From Streptomyces albiflavescens (GTDB lineage Bacteria; Actinomycetota; Actinomycetes; Streptomycetales; Streptomycetaceae): a DNA stretch of 64,000 nt. The notes beneath the pieces were generated by a model. It worked only from the letters and a program-made list of their open reading frames with translations. It was not told the origin of the DNA and ran no database searches. This document shows, piece after piece, positions 34,476 through 43,239 of the stretch. The position numbers and the translations under genes were made by a program. Position 1 is the first letter of the stretch. Every line of letters begins with the position of its first letter. The stretch spans positions 303,733 to 367,732 of the forward strand of contig NZ_BMMM01000005.1 of assembly GCF_014645835.1 (NCBI RefSeq), in the 5' to 3' direction.

Positions 34476-35471
34476 GTGAAACCCGCAGCCACGTCGGCCC
34501 CCTTCGCCGGGCCCTTCGCCCTCGGCACCCTCTCCGCCCCCGGCGAGGCCCCCTTTCCCGCGCTTGTCAGGCCGGACGGCCACGCGCTCGACCTGAGGAC
34601 AGCCCTCGACGCCCCGACCCTGACGATCCGCGAGCTCCTGGAGCGCTGGCGCGAGCGACTCCCGCGCCTGCACGCGCTCGCGGCTGACGCCACCGGTGAG
34701 TGGCAGCCGCTGGACGGCCTGTGCGTACACGCCCCGGTCGAGCCCCGGCAGATCTTCCAGTCGGGTGCCAACTACCGGCAGCACGTGATCGACCTGGAGG
34801 TCGCCCACCGCTCCCCCGACGACCCCCGCACGGTCGAAGAGGCGCGCGCGGAGATCGCCGAGATCATGGACCGCCGGGCGGCCGAGGACCTGCCGTACGT
34901 CTTCATCGGCCTGCCGAGCGCGATCACGGGCCCGTACGACGATGTCGTACTCCCCTCCTGGGCCCAACAGCCTGACTGGGAGCTGGAGTTGGCGGCCGTA
35001 ATCGGGAGGCCGGCGTATCAGGTGTCCGTCGAGGAGGCCCTGGAGTACGTCGCCGGGTACACGATCTCCAACGACCTCACCGACCGGGCCACCGTCTTCC
35101 GCCGGGACATGAGGGCCATCGGCACGGACTGGCTGCGCAGCAAGAACGCGCCCGGCTTCACCCCGCTCGGCCCGTGGATCGTGCCCGCCAGGTCGATCGC
35201 GGATCCGGACGACCTGCGGGTCACGCTGAAGCTGAACGGCGAGACCATGCAGGACGAGTCCACCAAGGACATGATCTTCGGCATCGCCCGGATCGTTTCG
35301 TACGCCTCGCAGACGGCCCGGCTCCTGCCGGGTGACCTGGTGTTGACGGGATCCCCGGCCGGCAACGGCATGCACTGGGGGCGGCTGCTGCGCGACGGCG
35401 ACGTCATGGACGGCACTATCACCGCCCTCGGCGCCCAGCGCACCCGCTGTATCGCGGAGGAGACGCAATGA
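34476..35471 (+). CDS. Fumarylacetoacetate hydrolase family protein (first)
   Basis: A 331-residue FAH-family enzyme. The N-terminal domain (1-85) is variable. The catalytic fold shows FQSGANYRQHVIDL, a metal-site WELELAAVIGRPAY (E-x-E), YTISNDLTDR, KNAPGFTPLGPWIVPA and the end VLTGSPAGNG. Members hydrolyse C-C bonds of beta-diketones or decarboxylate/hydrate ring-fission acids. It is the first gene of the operon, with GTG at 34476 eight bases after AGGAGG, and overlaps the next gene by four bases. A role after ring cleavage is inferred from context. Confidence 0.9.
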   Translation: MKPAATSAPFAGPFALGTLSAPGEAPFPALVRPDGHALDLRTALDAPTLTIRELLERWRERLPRLHALAADATGEWQPLDGLCVHAPVEPRQIFQSGANYRQHVIDLEVAHRSPDDPRTVEEARAEIAEIMDRRAAEDLPYVFIGLPSAITGPYDDVVLPSWAQQPDWELELAAVIGRPAYQVSVEEALEYVAGYTISNDLTDRATVFRRDMRAIGTDWLRSKNAPGFTPLGPWIVPARSIADPDDLRVTLKLNGETMQDESTKDMIFGIARIVSYASQTARLLPGDLVLTGSPAGNGMHWGRLLRDGDVMDGTITALGAQRTRCIAEETQ

Positions 35472-36430
35472 GCCTGGACCGGCACGACCCCGAGGGCGCG
35501 ATCGCCGAGGCCGCCAAAGCCTCCTCCAACTGGGGCCGTTGGGGCGAGGACGATGTCCTCGGCACCCTCAATTTCCTCGACGAGGGCAAACGGCGGGAGG
35601 GCGCGACTCTCGTCCGGCGGGGTGTGAGCTTCTCCCTCTCGCAGAGCTTCGACATGAACGGCCCGCAGAAAGGCTGGCGTCGGCGTACCAACCCCGTGCA
35701 CACCATGCTCGACACCGGCACCGACGCGGCCCTCGGCAACCAGGGCTTCCCGCACGGCATCGGCGGCGCCGACGACGTGATCGCGATGCCGTTGCAGTGC
35801 TCGACGCAGTGGGACGGGCTCGGGCACATCTTCGACCACGGCCTTGCCTGGAACGGACGGGCGGCCGAGAAGGTCGTCACCTCCGACGGCGACCTGGTCA
35901 CCGGCATCGAGCACATGGCGCCGTACGTCGCCGGGCGGGGCGTACTCCTCGACGTAGGTCATGTCATCGGCGATGACGGTGAGTTGCCCGACGGCTTCGC
36001 CGTCACCGCGGAGCACCTGACCACGACCGCCGAGGCCCACGGGGTGACCGTCGGCCGCGGGGACATCGTCGTCGTACGCACCGGGCGGCTGGCCCGGGCC
36101 CGCCGCGAGGGCTGGGGCGACTACGCGGGCGGCGCCTCGCCCGGCCTGTCCTTCACCACAGCCGGCTGGCTGCACGGCACCGAGATCGCCGCAATCGCCA
36201 CCGACACCTGGGGCTTCGAAGTCCGGCCCAACGAGTTCGACCACGCCTTCCAGCCGCTGCACCAGGTCGCCATCCCCCACATCGGCCTCCTCATCGGCGA
36301 GATGTGGGACCTGGAGGCGCTCGCCGCCGACTGCGCGGCCGACGGCGTGTACGAGTTCTGGCTGACCGCCGCACCCCTGCCCATCACCGGAGCCGTCGGC
36401 TCCCCGGTCAATCCGATCGCCGTCAAGTAA
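35468..36430 (+). CDS. Cyclase family protein (PF04199 type)
   Basis: A 320-residue metal-dependent hydrolase-like protein. It has SNWGRWGEDDVLGTLNFLDE, the metal motif CSTQWDGLGHIFDHG near residue 117 (a variant of H-x-G-T-H-x-D), GVLLDVGHVIGD and GDIVVVRTGR. The family includes kynurenine formamidase and isatin hydrolase, which open amide bonds, and polyketide-type cyclases. In aromatic clusters the long form is frequent but its reaction is mostly unknown. The ATG at 35468 overlaps the first gene by ATGA, so the two are coupled. Confidence 0.87.
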   Translation: MSLDRHDPEGAIAEAAKASSNWGRWGEDDVLGTLNFLDEGKRREGATLVRRGVSFSLSQSFDMNGPQKGWRRRTNPVHTMLDTGTDAALGNQGFPHGIGGADDVIAMPLQCSTQWDGLGHIFDHGLAWNGRAAEKVVTSDGDLVTGIEHMAPYVAGRGVLLDVGHVIGDDGELPDGFAVTAEHLTTTAEAHGVTVGRGDIVVVRTGRLARARREGWGDYAGGASPGLSFTTAGWLHGTEIAAIATDTWGFEVRPNEFDHAFQPLHQVAIPHIGLLIGEMWDLEALAADCAADGVYEFWLTAAPLPITGAVGSPVNPIAVK

Positions 36431-36453
36431 CCGGCGGAACAAGGGAGTTCCCC

Positions 36454-37584
36454 ATGACCAACCCCCGTAGCGTCCTCGTCGTGGGCGGCGGCGCCTCCGG
36501 CAACGCCGTCACCATCCTGCTGCGCCGCGCGGGCATCGCCGTGGACCTGATCGAGGCCCAGCCCGACTGGAACGCCACCACCGGCTCCGGCATCACCCTC
36601 CAGGGCAACGCCCTTCGCGTCCTGCGCGAACTCGACGTCTGGGAGCAGGTGAACGCCGACGGCTTCCCCTTCGGGTCGCTGGGCGTGACCGCCCCCGACG
36701 GCACCGCGCTGTTCGTCAGCGACGACATCCGGACCGGTGGTGACGACTTGCCCGCCACGGTGGGCATGCAGCGCCCCCGGCTGCAGCAGATCCTCATCGA
36801 CGCCGTCCGCGCCTCCGGCGCCACGGTGCGTCTGGGCACCACCGCCGCGGCCCTGGAACAGGGCTCCGACGGCGTCTTCGTCCGGTTCAGCGACGGTACC
36901 GAAAATCGCTACGACCTCGTGATCGCCGCCGACGGCATCAACTCCGCCACCCGCGCCGCGATCGGCATCACCGAGAAACCCGAACCCACCGGCATGGCCA
37001 TCTGGCGTACCCCCGCCCCACGCCCCGAGGGCGTGACCCGCACCGACCTGAGCTACGGCGGCCAGGCCTATATCGCCGGCTACTGCCCGACCAGCGAGAA
37101 CACCATCTACGCCTACGTGGTCGAGGCCTGCCGCGACCGCGCCTCCATCGACCCGGCCACGTACGCGGACGAGATGCGTCGGCTCGCGCAGGGCTACGGC
37201 GGCTTCTGGCCGGAGATCACCGAGCACATCACCGACCCGGCCAAGGTCAACTACACCTGGTTCGACCAGCTGCTGGTCGAGGGTTCCTGGCACCGCGGCC
37301 GTATCGTGCTGATCGGCGACGCCGCGCACTGCTGCCCGCCCACCCTCGCCCAGGGCGCGGCCATGTCCCTGGAGGACGCCTCCGTCCTGTCCGAGCTGCT
37401 CATCAGCGGCCGCCCCTGGGACGACGAGCTGTTCCAGGAGTACTACGAGCGCCGTATCCCGCGGGTCCAGGCCGTCGTCGAGGCGTCCGTACAGCTCGGC
37501 CAGTGGCAGCTGGACGGCGTGCGCGACGCCGACGTCCCCGGACTGATCGGCCGCACCATGAGCCTCCTCAAGGAACGGCCGTGA
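36454..37584 (+). CDS. FAD-dependent aromatic monooxygenase
   Basis: A 376-residue group A flavoprotein hydroxylase. The FAD-binding start is VLVVGGGASGNAVTILLRRA (G-x-G-x-x-G), with the D-G motif VIAADGINSATRAAIG near residue 160 and the G-D motif IVLIGDAAHCCPPTLAQGAA near residue 287. It should use NAD(P)H and O2 to hydroxylate a phenolic ring and would prepare a diol for the extradiol dioxygenase three genes away. AAGGGAG precedes the ATG at 36454. Its stop overlaps the next GTG. Salicylate-, kynurenine- and hydroxybenzoate-type substrates are all possible. Confidence 0.92.
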   Translation: MTNPRSVLVVGGGASGNAVTILLRRAGIAVDLIEAQPDWNATTGSGITLQGNALRVLRELDVWEQVNADGFPFGSLGVTAPDGTALFVSDDIRTGGDDLPATVGMQRPRLQQILIDAVRASGATVRLGTTAAALEQGSDGVFVRFSDGTENRYDLVIAADGINSATRAAIGITEKPEPTGMAIWRTPAPRPEGVTRTDLSYGGQAYIAGYCPTSENTIYAYVVEACRDRASIDPATYADEMRRLAQGYGGFWPEITEHITDPAKVNYTWFDQLLVEGSWHRGRIVLIGDAAHCCPPTLAQGAAMSLEDASVLSELLISGRPWDDELFQEYYERRIPRVQAVVEASVQLGQWQLDGVRDADVPGLIGRTMSLLKERP

Positions 37585-38576
37585 CCCCCACCGTCGACGT
37601 GCACGCCCACGTCCTGCTCCCCGAGGTCGACGCCCTGGTGGCCGGCCACCCCGGACTGGCCGGGGCCCAGGCGCTCGACGCCCGCCGCAACGGCCCCGCA
37701 GCCCTCGCCGTCAACGGCCCCATGGTCCGCGAGCGGATCCCCCGGCTGACCGATGTCGCCGTGCGGCTGGCCGCGATGGACGCGCAGGGCGTGGACGTGC
37801 AGCTGGTCAGCCCGTCCCCGTCGCACTACCACGCCTGGGCGGACGAGGAGACGGCCGAGAAGCTGTACCGGCTCGCCAACGAGGCCACGGCCGCGCACTG
37901 CGCCCAGGAACCCCGTCGGCTGCACGGGCTCGGACTCGTCCCGCTCCAGCACCCGGACCAGGCTACGCACGCCCTTGAACACGCCCTGGACCAGGGCCTG
38001 TTGGGTGTCGAGATCTCCAGTCACGCACCGGGGCGCGAGCTGTCCGATCCGGCGTACGCGGCCTTGTGGAGACGGGCCGAGGAGACCGGCGCGATCCTCT
38101 TCCTGCACCCCTTCGGCTGCACGCTCGACGAGCGGCTGGACCAGTGGTACCTGTCCAACGTCGTCGGCCAGCCCACCGAGAACGCCGTCGCGCTCTCGCA
38201 CCTCATCTTCTCCGGCGTCCTGGACCGGCATCCGGAACTGAGGCTGATCGCAGCTCACGGCGGCGGCTACCTCCCCACCCACATCGGCCGCTCCGACCAC
38301 GCCTGGTCCGCCCGGGCCGACGTCGGCGCCGGGTGCGCCCATCTGCCCAGCAGCTACCTCAAGCGGCTGTACTTCGACTCCCTCGTCCACGACCCGTACG
38401 TCCTGCGGGAGTTGATCCGCGCCGTCGGCGCCGACCGTGTCCTGCTCGGCTCCGACTTCCCCTTCGACATGGGCACCGAGGACCCGCTCGGCGCGCTGCG
38501 CGCCGCACGCCTGTCCGACGCCGACTTCCACGCCGTACAAGGCGGCAACGCCGCCGCCCTCCTCCCCAAGGAGTGA
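37581..38576 (+). CDS. Amidohydrolase-family hydrolase/decarboxylase (ACMSD-like)
   Basis: A 331-residue amidohydrolase-2 protein. Metal ligands are visible: TVDVHAHVLLPE (His8, His10), LFLHPFG (His about 176), LIAAHGGGYLP (His about 226) and LLGSDFPFDMG (Asp about 291). This branch holds aminocarboxymuconate-semialdehyde, gamma-resorcylate and 5-carboxyvanillate decarboxylases. A non-oxidative decarboxylation, or hydrolysis, of an aromatic acid or ring-fission product is likely. The GTG start overlaps the monooxygenase stop by four bases (GTGA), so translation is coupled. Confidence 0.9.
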   Translation: MTPTVDVHAHVLLPEVDALVAGHPGLAGAQALDARRNGPAALAVNGPMVRERIPRLTDVAVRLAAMDAQGVDVQLVSPSPSHYHAWADEETAEKLYRLANEATAAHCAQEPRRLHGLGLVPLQHPDQATHALEHALDQGLLGVEISSHAPGRELSDPAYAALWRRAEETGAILFLHPFGCTLDERLDQWYLSNVVGQPTENAVALSHLIFSGVLDRHPELRLIAAHGGGYLPTHIGRSDHAWSARADVGAGCAHLPSSYLKRLYFDSLVHDPYVLRELIRAVGADRVLLGSDFPFDMGTEDPLGALRAARLSDADFHAVQGGNAAALLPKE

Positions 38577-38580
38577 CACC

Positions 38581-39513
38581 ATGCGTCTGCTCACCCACCT
38601 GCGGCACGTCGACCTGGCCGTGCCCGACTACGACAAGCAGCTCGACTTCTACGCCGGCGTCTGGGGCCTGACCAAGGTCGCCGAGGACTCCGGCATCTCT
38701 TTCCTGGCCGCCGAGGGCTCGCCCGAGCAGTACGTCGTACGGCTGCGCCGGGCCGACGAGAAGCGTCTGGACCTCGTCTCGTACGGGGCCGCGAGCGCGG
38801 CGGACGTCGACACACTCGCCGAGCAACTCCTCTCGGACGGCGTGCAGTTGATCTCCCAGCCGGGCAAGGTCGACACCCCCGGCGGCGGCCACGGCTTCCG
38901 CTTCTTCGACGTCGACGGCCGCACCATCGAGGTCTCCGCCGACGTCGAGGTACGGCAGCACCGCAGGATCGAGGAGAAGGAGTCGATCCCGGTCAAGCTG
39001 TCGCACGTCGTCCTCAACTCCCCCGACCTGAACCGCACCCGGGAGTGGTACGAGCGCCACCTCGGCTTCCGCCTCTCCGACACGCTCAGCTCACCGCACA
39101 TGGGCGAGGTGATGCACTTCATGCGCATCAGCAACCAGCACCACTCCATGGCCATCGCCCAGGGCCCGCACACCGCCCTGCACCACGTCTCCTTCGAGAT
39201 GCGCGGCCTGGACGAGTACATGCGCGGCTCGGGTCGGGTGATCCGCTCCGGGGCCCGCAAGGTCTGGGGCCCGGGCCGGCACACGGCCGGCGACAACACC
39301 TTCACCTACTTCCTCGACCCGCACGGCAACACCGTCGAGTACACAACGGAGCTGGAAGCACTGGACGAGGACACCTGGCACCCGCACGTGTACGACTTCT
39401 CCCAGCCCGACGTCGCCGACCAGTGGGGCACCGCCAACCCCATGAACGAGCTGGTCGCCAAGGAGTCGTTCAACGACCTCGACCGCGGAGTCTTCGTCGC
39501 CCCGCCGGTCTGA
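38581..39513 (+). CDS. Type I extradiol (meta-cleavage) dioxygenase
   Basis: A 310-residue two-module VOC dioxygenase. The N-module starts LRHVDLAVPDYDKQLDFYAG; the C-module starts VKLSHVVLNSPDLNRTREWY. The iron ligands of the catalytic module are in place: His about 142 (SHVVLN), His about 202 (ALHHVSFEM) and Glu about 252 (GNTVEYTTEL). YFLDPHGN is the usual preceding turn. It should cleave a catechol next to the hydroxyls with Fe(II) and O2. Four bases separate it from the amidohydrolase stop. It gives the pathway its identity as meta cleavage. Confidence 0.92.
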   Translation: MRLLTHLRHVDLAVPDYDKQLDFYAGVWGLTKVAEDSGISFLAAEGSPEQYVVRLRRADEKRLDLVSYGAASAADVDTLAEQLLSDGVQLISQPGKVDTPGGGHGFRFFDVDGRTIEVSADVEVRQHRRIEEKESIPVKLSHVVLNSPDLNRTREWYERHLGFRLSDTLSSPHMGEVMHFMRISNQHHSMAIAQGPHTALHHVSFEMRGLDEYMRGSGRVIRSGARKVWGPGRHTAGDNTFTYFLDPHGNTVEYTTELEALDEDTWHPHVYDFSQPDVADQWGTANPMNELVAKESFNDLDRGVFVAPPV

Positions 39514-39635
39514 TCCCCCGAGTTCCGGGGGCGCGGCGGCCCTGTCAACTGCCCTGACTCCCCTCGCCGCACCCCGGGTCCCCTTCGTTCCCTCACCTCG
39601 CAAGCCCGCAGAACTTCGAAGCCGGGAGCCCGCAC

Positions 39636-40607
39636 ATGCGCTTCGCCGCCTATCAACACCAACAACAGCGTCGGGTCGCCGTCGTCGGAGAGAACGGCAC
39701 CCTCTACCCCGTCCCTGGGGCCCGATCGCTCACCGAGCTGATCCAGTCCCTCGACGGCCTCGACGCGCTGCTCGACGCGGGCGCCGCCACCCTCGACGTC
39801 CCGGCGGGACCCCATGTGTCCGAGGTACGGCTGCTGCCACCTCTCCAGCCGCCCACCGTCCGGGACTTCGTCACCTTCGAGGAACACGTCGAGGGCGTAC
39901 GGCGGTCCGTGGACGGCACCGCCGGGGTGCCCGACGCCTGGTATGACGCCCCGACCTTCTACTTCACCAACCCGTACGCGGCGATCGGCCCGTACGACGA
40001 CGTCCCCGTCCCACCGGGATCGCGGGTCCTCGACTTCGAGCTCGAGGTCGCCGCCATCATCGGCCGCGAGGGCCGCGACCTCACGCCCGCACAGGCCCGC
40101 GACCACATCGTCGGCTACACCGTCTTCAACGACTGGTCCGCACGCGACCTCCAGTCGGCGGAGATGAAGGTCGGCCTCGGCCCGTGCAAGGGCAAGGACA
40201 CGGCCACCACACTCGGACCGTACCTGGTCACCGCCGACGAGCTGGAGCCGCACCGCGACGAGGACGGATTCCTGCGCCTGGCGCTCACCGCTGAGATCAA
40301 CGGCGAGGTCGTCGGCAAGGACCTGCTGTCCAACATGAGCTGGACCTTCGAGGAGATGGTCGCCTACGCCGCGCGCGGCACCGACATCCGCCCCGGCGAC
40401 GTCCTCGGCTCGGGCACTTGCGGCAACGGCGGCTGCCTGGCGGAACTGTGGGGCGTGCGAGGGCAACGGACACCGCCGCCGCTGAAGCCCGGCGACACCG
40501 TCACGCTCACCGTCGAGGGTATCGGCACCACCTCCAACACCGTCGTCGAAGGGGGCGCGCCCGTCCCGCTCCCCGCCGCCCGCCGCCGCACCCGGGAGCG
40601 CCCGTGA
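39636..40607 (+). CDS. Fumarylacetoacetate hydrolase family protein (second)
   Basis: A 323-residue FAH-family enzyme of the two-domain type. The N-terminal part reads MRFAAYQHQQQRRVAVVGEN and ends near residue 70. The catalytic fold shows FYFTNPYAAIGPYDD, DFELEVAAIIGREG (E-x-E metal ligands), YTVFNDWSARD, KGKDTATTLGPYLVT and GSGTCGNGG. It is only distantly like the first FAH protein of the operon, so the two probably act on different steps, for example hydration/decarboxylation and C-C hydrolysis. A 122-bp gap with no terminator separates it from the dioxygenase. It overlaps the next GTG. Confidence 0.9.
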   Translation: MRFAAYQHQQQRRVAVVGENGTLYPVPGARSLTELIQSLDGLDALLDAGAATLDVPAGPHVSEVRLLPPLQPPTVRDFVTFEEHVEGVRRSVDGTAGVPDAWYDAPTFYFTNPYAAIGPYDDVPVPPGSRVLDFELEVAAIIGREGRDLTPAQARDHIVGYTVFNDWSARDLQSAEMKVGLGPCKGKDTATTLGPYLVTADELEPHRDEDGFLRLALTAEINGEVVGKDLLSNMSWTFEEMVAYAARGTDIRPGDVLGSGTCGNGGCLAELWGVRGQRTPPPLKPGDTVTLTVEGIGTTSNTVVEGGAPVPLPAARRRTRERP

Positions 40608-41356
40608 CCGACCTGCACCCCAAGAGGCTGCTGGGAAAGGTCGTGGTCGTCACCGGGGCGGCCCGGGGCCAAGGAGCCGCCGAGGCGAAGGCGTTGATCC
40701 GCGAGGGCGCCCGTGTCATCGCCACCGACGCGAAGCCCGACGGCGACTGCCGCCACCTCGACGTCACCAGCGACCAGGAGTGGGCCGAACTCGCCGCCGA
40801 ACTGCGGGAGTCGTACGGCCAGATCCACGGCCTGGTCAACAACGCGGGCATCACCTGGCGCGTCCGCCTCGGCGACGTACAGCCCGAGGACTTCGCCCGC
40901 GTCCACGCCGTCAACGTCACCGGCCCCCTGCTGGGCATCCAACACCTGGCACCGCTGATGCCACCCGGCTCGTCGATCGTCAACATCGGCTCGTCCGCCG
41001 CGCTCACCGGCCACTACCCGGTCGCGTACACCGCCAGCAAATGGGCCCTACGCGGCCTGTCCAGGACCGCGGCCACCGAGCTAGGCCCGCGCGGGATCCG
41101 TGTGAACACGATCCATCCCGGCTTCATCGAGACCGAGATGACCGCCTCGGCGGCCCCGGCGTTCCGCACGGCGAACGTCCGCGAGACCCCGCTCGGCCGC
41201 ACCGGCAGCGTGGCCGAAGTCGTCCCGCTCGTGGTGTTCCTGCTGTCCGACGAGGCGTCGTTCATCACGGGCGCCGAGATCCCGGTCGACGGCGGTCTGA
41301 CCGCCCACGGTGGAGTCAAGTCCCTCTCGGACACGCTGCGTACGGAGGCGTCATGA
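40604..41356 (+). CDS. SDR oxidoreductase of the catabolic operon
   Basis: A 250-residue classical SDR. It has VVVVTGAARGQGAAEAKALI (G-A-A-R-G-Q-G), acidic VIATDAKPDGD pointing to NAD, LVNNAGITWRVRL, NIGSSAALTG with the catalytic Ser, YTASKWALRG with Tyr-x3-Lys, and FITGAEIPVDGG. The G-A-A-R-G-Q-G form is shared with actinomycete mycofactocin-associated SDRs, but no mycofactocin genes are in view. The GTG at 40604 overlaps the FAH stop. It probably oxidises an alcohol or diol intermediate. It overlaps the following SDR gene by four bases. Confidence 0.9.
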   Translation: MTDLHPKRLLGKVVVVTGAARGQGAAEAKALIREGARVIATDAKPDGDCRHLDVTSDQEWAELAAELRESYGQIHGLVNNAGITWRVRLGDVQPEDFARVHAVNVTGPLLGIQHLAPLMPPGSSIVNIGSSAALTGHYPVAYTASKWALRGLSRTAATELGPRGIRVNTIHPGFIETEMTASAAPAFRTANVRETPLGRTGSVAEVVPLVVFLLSDEASFITGAEIPVDGGLTAHGGVKSLSDTLRTEAS

Positions 41357-41866
41357 GGCGGCTCGACGGCAAGGTCGCCCTCATCTCGGGGACGGCCCGC
41401 GGCCAGGGCCGGGCGGCGGCGCTGCGCTTCGCGGCCGAGGGCGCGCTTGTCGTCGGAGGCGACCTGCTGCACCAGGCGGCCCTGGAGACCCAGCGCCTGG
41501 TGGCAGAGGCGGGCGGCACGGCCCTCACGCCCGGTCCGCTGGACGTCACGGACGAAGACTCCGTGCGGTCGTGGGTCGAGGAGGCGGTGGACGCCTTCGG
41601 CGGCATCGACGACCTCTACGCGAACGCGGGCGCCGTCCGCTTCGGCGCCGTCGACACCCAGCCGTACGAGGACTTCGCCTTCACGATGCGTGCCGAGCTG
41701 GACTCGGTGTGGCTGGCGGCGCACGTCGCCTGGCCGCACCTGATGCGCAGCCGAGGCCGCATCCTCACCGTGGGTTCGACAGCCGGTCGCCTCCGACGAG
41801 GCCTCGTACATCACCGGCGCCAACCTCGTCGTCGACGGCGGCTGGTCGACCGTACTTCCTGGTTGA
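41353..41866 (+). pseudogene. Second SDR with deleted catalytic segment
   Basis: The gene starts well (ATG overlapping the previous stop): VALISGTARGQGRAAALRFA, LVVGGDLLHQAALE, LYANAGAVRFGAVD and SRGRILTVGSTAG. At about 41785 the sequence jumps, out of frame, to the end of an SDR: VASDEASYITGANLVVDGGW and STVLPG-stop. About 80 residues with Tyr-x3-Lys and the C-terminal substrate region are missing. The remaining 145 codons would read into nonsense. The rest of the operon is intact. Confidence 0.85.
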
Positions 41867-41901
41867 AAGGAGGACGCCGGGGCGAAGCACAGGGAGGGAC
41901 T

Positions 41902-42894
41902 TCAGCCGGGACGCCCGGCGAGGTTCCGCGACTGCGGTTCTCCGTGGCTTCGGCGGTATTCGCCTGGGGGCATTCCGTAGCGTGCCTTGAAGGTCCGGCT
42001 GAAGGCGGTGGCATCGGAGAAGCCGGCGCGGATCGCGATCGCCGCGACGCTCCGGCCGGCCAGACGGGGGTCAGCGAGGTCGGCCCGGCAGCGCTCCAGC
42101 CGTTGCTCGCGGATGAATTCGCCGACCGTCCTGCCGTCCTCCCGGAAGAGGTAGTGCAAGGCGCGCAGCGAGATGTGGTGAGCCGCGGCCACGGCCGTTG
42201 GGGTGAGCTCCGGCTCGCCGAGCCGGGACCGAATGAAGGACTTGATCTGATGCAGCTGTGCCGCCCGCCGTGCCGCTATCGTCTGCGGTCCGTCAGCGTC
42301 GCTCAGACTCGCCAGGAACGCGGTGGTCAGGTCGACCACGGCAGATGCCAGCCGGTTGGTCTGACCGGCCTCCAGCCTGGGCCCCTGCTCGACGAGCCCA
42401 CCGAGCAACTGGCTCAGCAGGGCACCGAAGCCCGTCCGGCACGGCAGCGCAGTAGCCACCATCCGACGCAACGCCTGCTCCGGGACGGGCACCATACGCC
42501 GGGGCAGATGCAACACGATGGACTGGGCCACGTCGTCGGTCGCGATCGATGCCCAGTACGGCTGAGAGGTGTCGTAGAGCACCAGGTCACCCGGGCGCGG
42601 ATTTACCTGGTTGCGGCCCTGCTCCCGCTGCATGGCCCCTTTGACGACCAGGGCCAGTACCCACAGTTCGGGGTCGGAACGCTGGATGAGGCGTCGCGAA
42701 CGAATCGACTGCATAGCCGGGAACTCGACGCTGGAGACACCGATCCCGTCGCCCAGCGACAACAGCGTCGCCGAGGCGGAAAAGTCCGCGACGTGCTCGG
42801 TGACGATCTGGTGCGGTGCCATGTCGCGGGCCACCAGTTCGCAGAACCAGCTGTACCGCTCGGCTGCCGGCAGGTCCCGGCTACAAAGCGTCAT
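41902..42894 (-). CDS. AraC family regulator
   Basis: A 330-residue regulator. The N-terminal part (residues 30-190) is the AraC-binding-like domain of the NphR/FeaR type (LWVLALVVKGAMQREQGRNQ, PRPGDLVLYDTSQPYWASI). The C-terminal double helix-turn-helix is LTPTAVAAAHHISLRALHYL, FREDGRTVGEFIREQRLERC and SVAAIAIRAGFSDATAFSRT with FKARYGMPPGEYR. The ATG at 42894 is favoured over a GTG one codon before. It is convergent with the catabolic operon and could regulate it or the genes to the right. Confidence 0.88.
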   Translation of the reverse strand: MTLCSRDLPAAERYSWFCELVARDMAPHQIVTEHVADFSASATLLSLGDGIGVSSVEFPAMQSIRSRRLIQRSDPELWVLALVVKGAMQREQGRNQVNPRPGDLVLYDTSQPYWASIATDDVAQSIVLHLPRRMVPVPEQALRRMVATALPCRTGFGALLSQLLGGLVEQGPRLEAGQTNRLASAVVDLTTAFLASLSDADGPQTIAARRAAQLHQIKSFIRSRLGEPELTPTAVAAAHHISLRALHYLFREDGRTVGEFIREQRLERCRADLADPRLAGRSVAAIAIRAGFSDATAFSRTFKARYGMPPGEYRRSHGEPQSRNLAGRPG

Positions 42895-43019
42895 CACCCT
42901 TTAGTCCCACCCGTCTTGGCGGCCGCCCCAGGCAGACGGCAAGGCACCGCTCCTGTCCCACACGAATAGTCTTGCACCGTAAACAGCCTGGGGAAGCGCC
43001 TTATGCGTCAAGGACAGCC

Positions 43020-43130
43020 ATGACGAGTCCGACAGTTCGATCGCGCACACCCCCGTATGTCGTGCGCGGAACGTCAACAGTTCCTGCGTCGGCCATCAAT
43101 GACCTGCAGAGTCTCGGGCGGCGAGGATAG
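43020..43130 (+). CDS. Short frame divergent from the AraC gene
   Basis: AAGGAC lies five bases before an ATG that opens 36 codons (MTSPTVRSRTPPYVVRGTST, then VPASAINDLQSLGRRG). The good ribosome site suggests a gene start. It may be the head of a lost gene once controlled by the AraC regulator. Confidence 0.3.
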   Translation: MTSPTVRSRTPPYVVRGTSTVPASAINDLQSLGRRG

Positions 43131-43177
43131 GGCCTGACGACCACATGAGACGGACCGTGGTACGGGGCGGCCACGGC

Positions 43178-43231
43178 CGCCAGGCGGAACCCGGGGATTA
43201 CGGGGGGAAAGTCCCCGGGCTCCGCCTGGCC
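43178..43231. repeat. Long imperfect hairpin
   Basis: CAGGCGGAACCCGGGGA (43181-43197) and its complement with one mismatch (43212-43228) enclose 14 bases. Two more outer pairs extend the stem to 19. It lies in a gene-free stretch and could be a terminator or a mobile-element end. Confidence 0.6.
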
Positions 43232-43239
43232 CAGCCCCT

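Noticed and set aside
40780..42969. 729-codon plus frame from inside the first operon SDR to beyond the AraC gene
   Set aside because: Only its middle part coincides with the second SDR start at 41353; the rest is read-through and antisense to the AraC gene.
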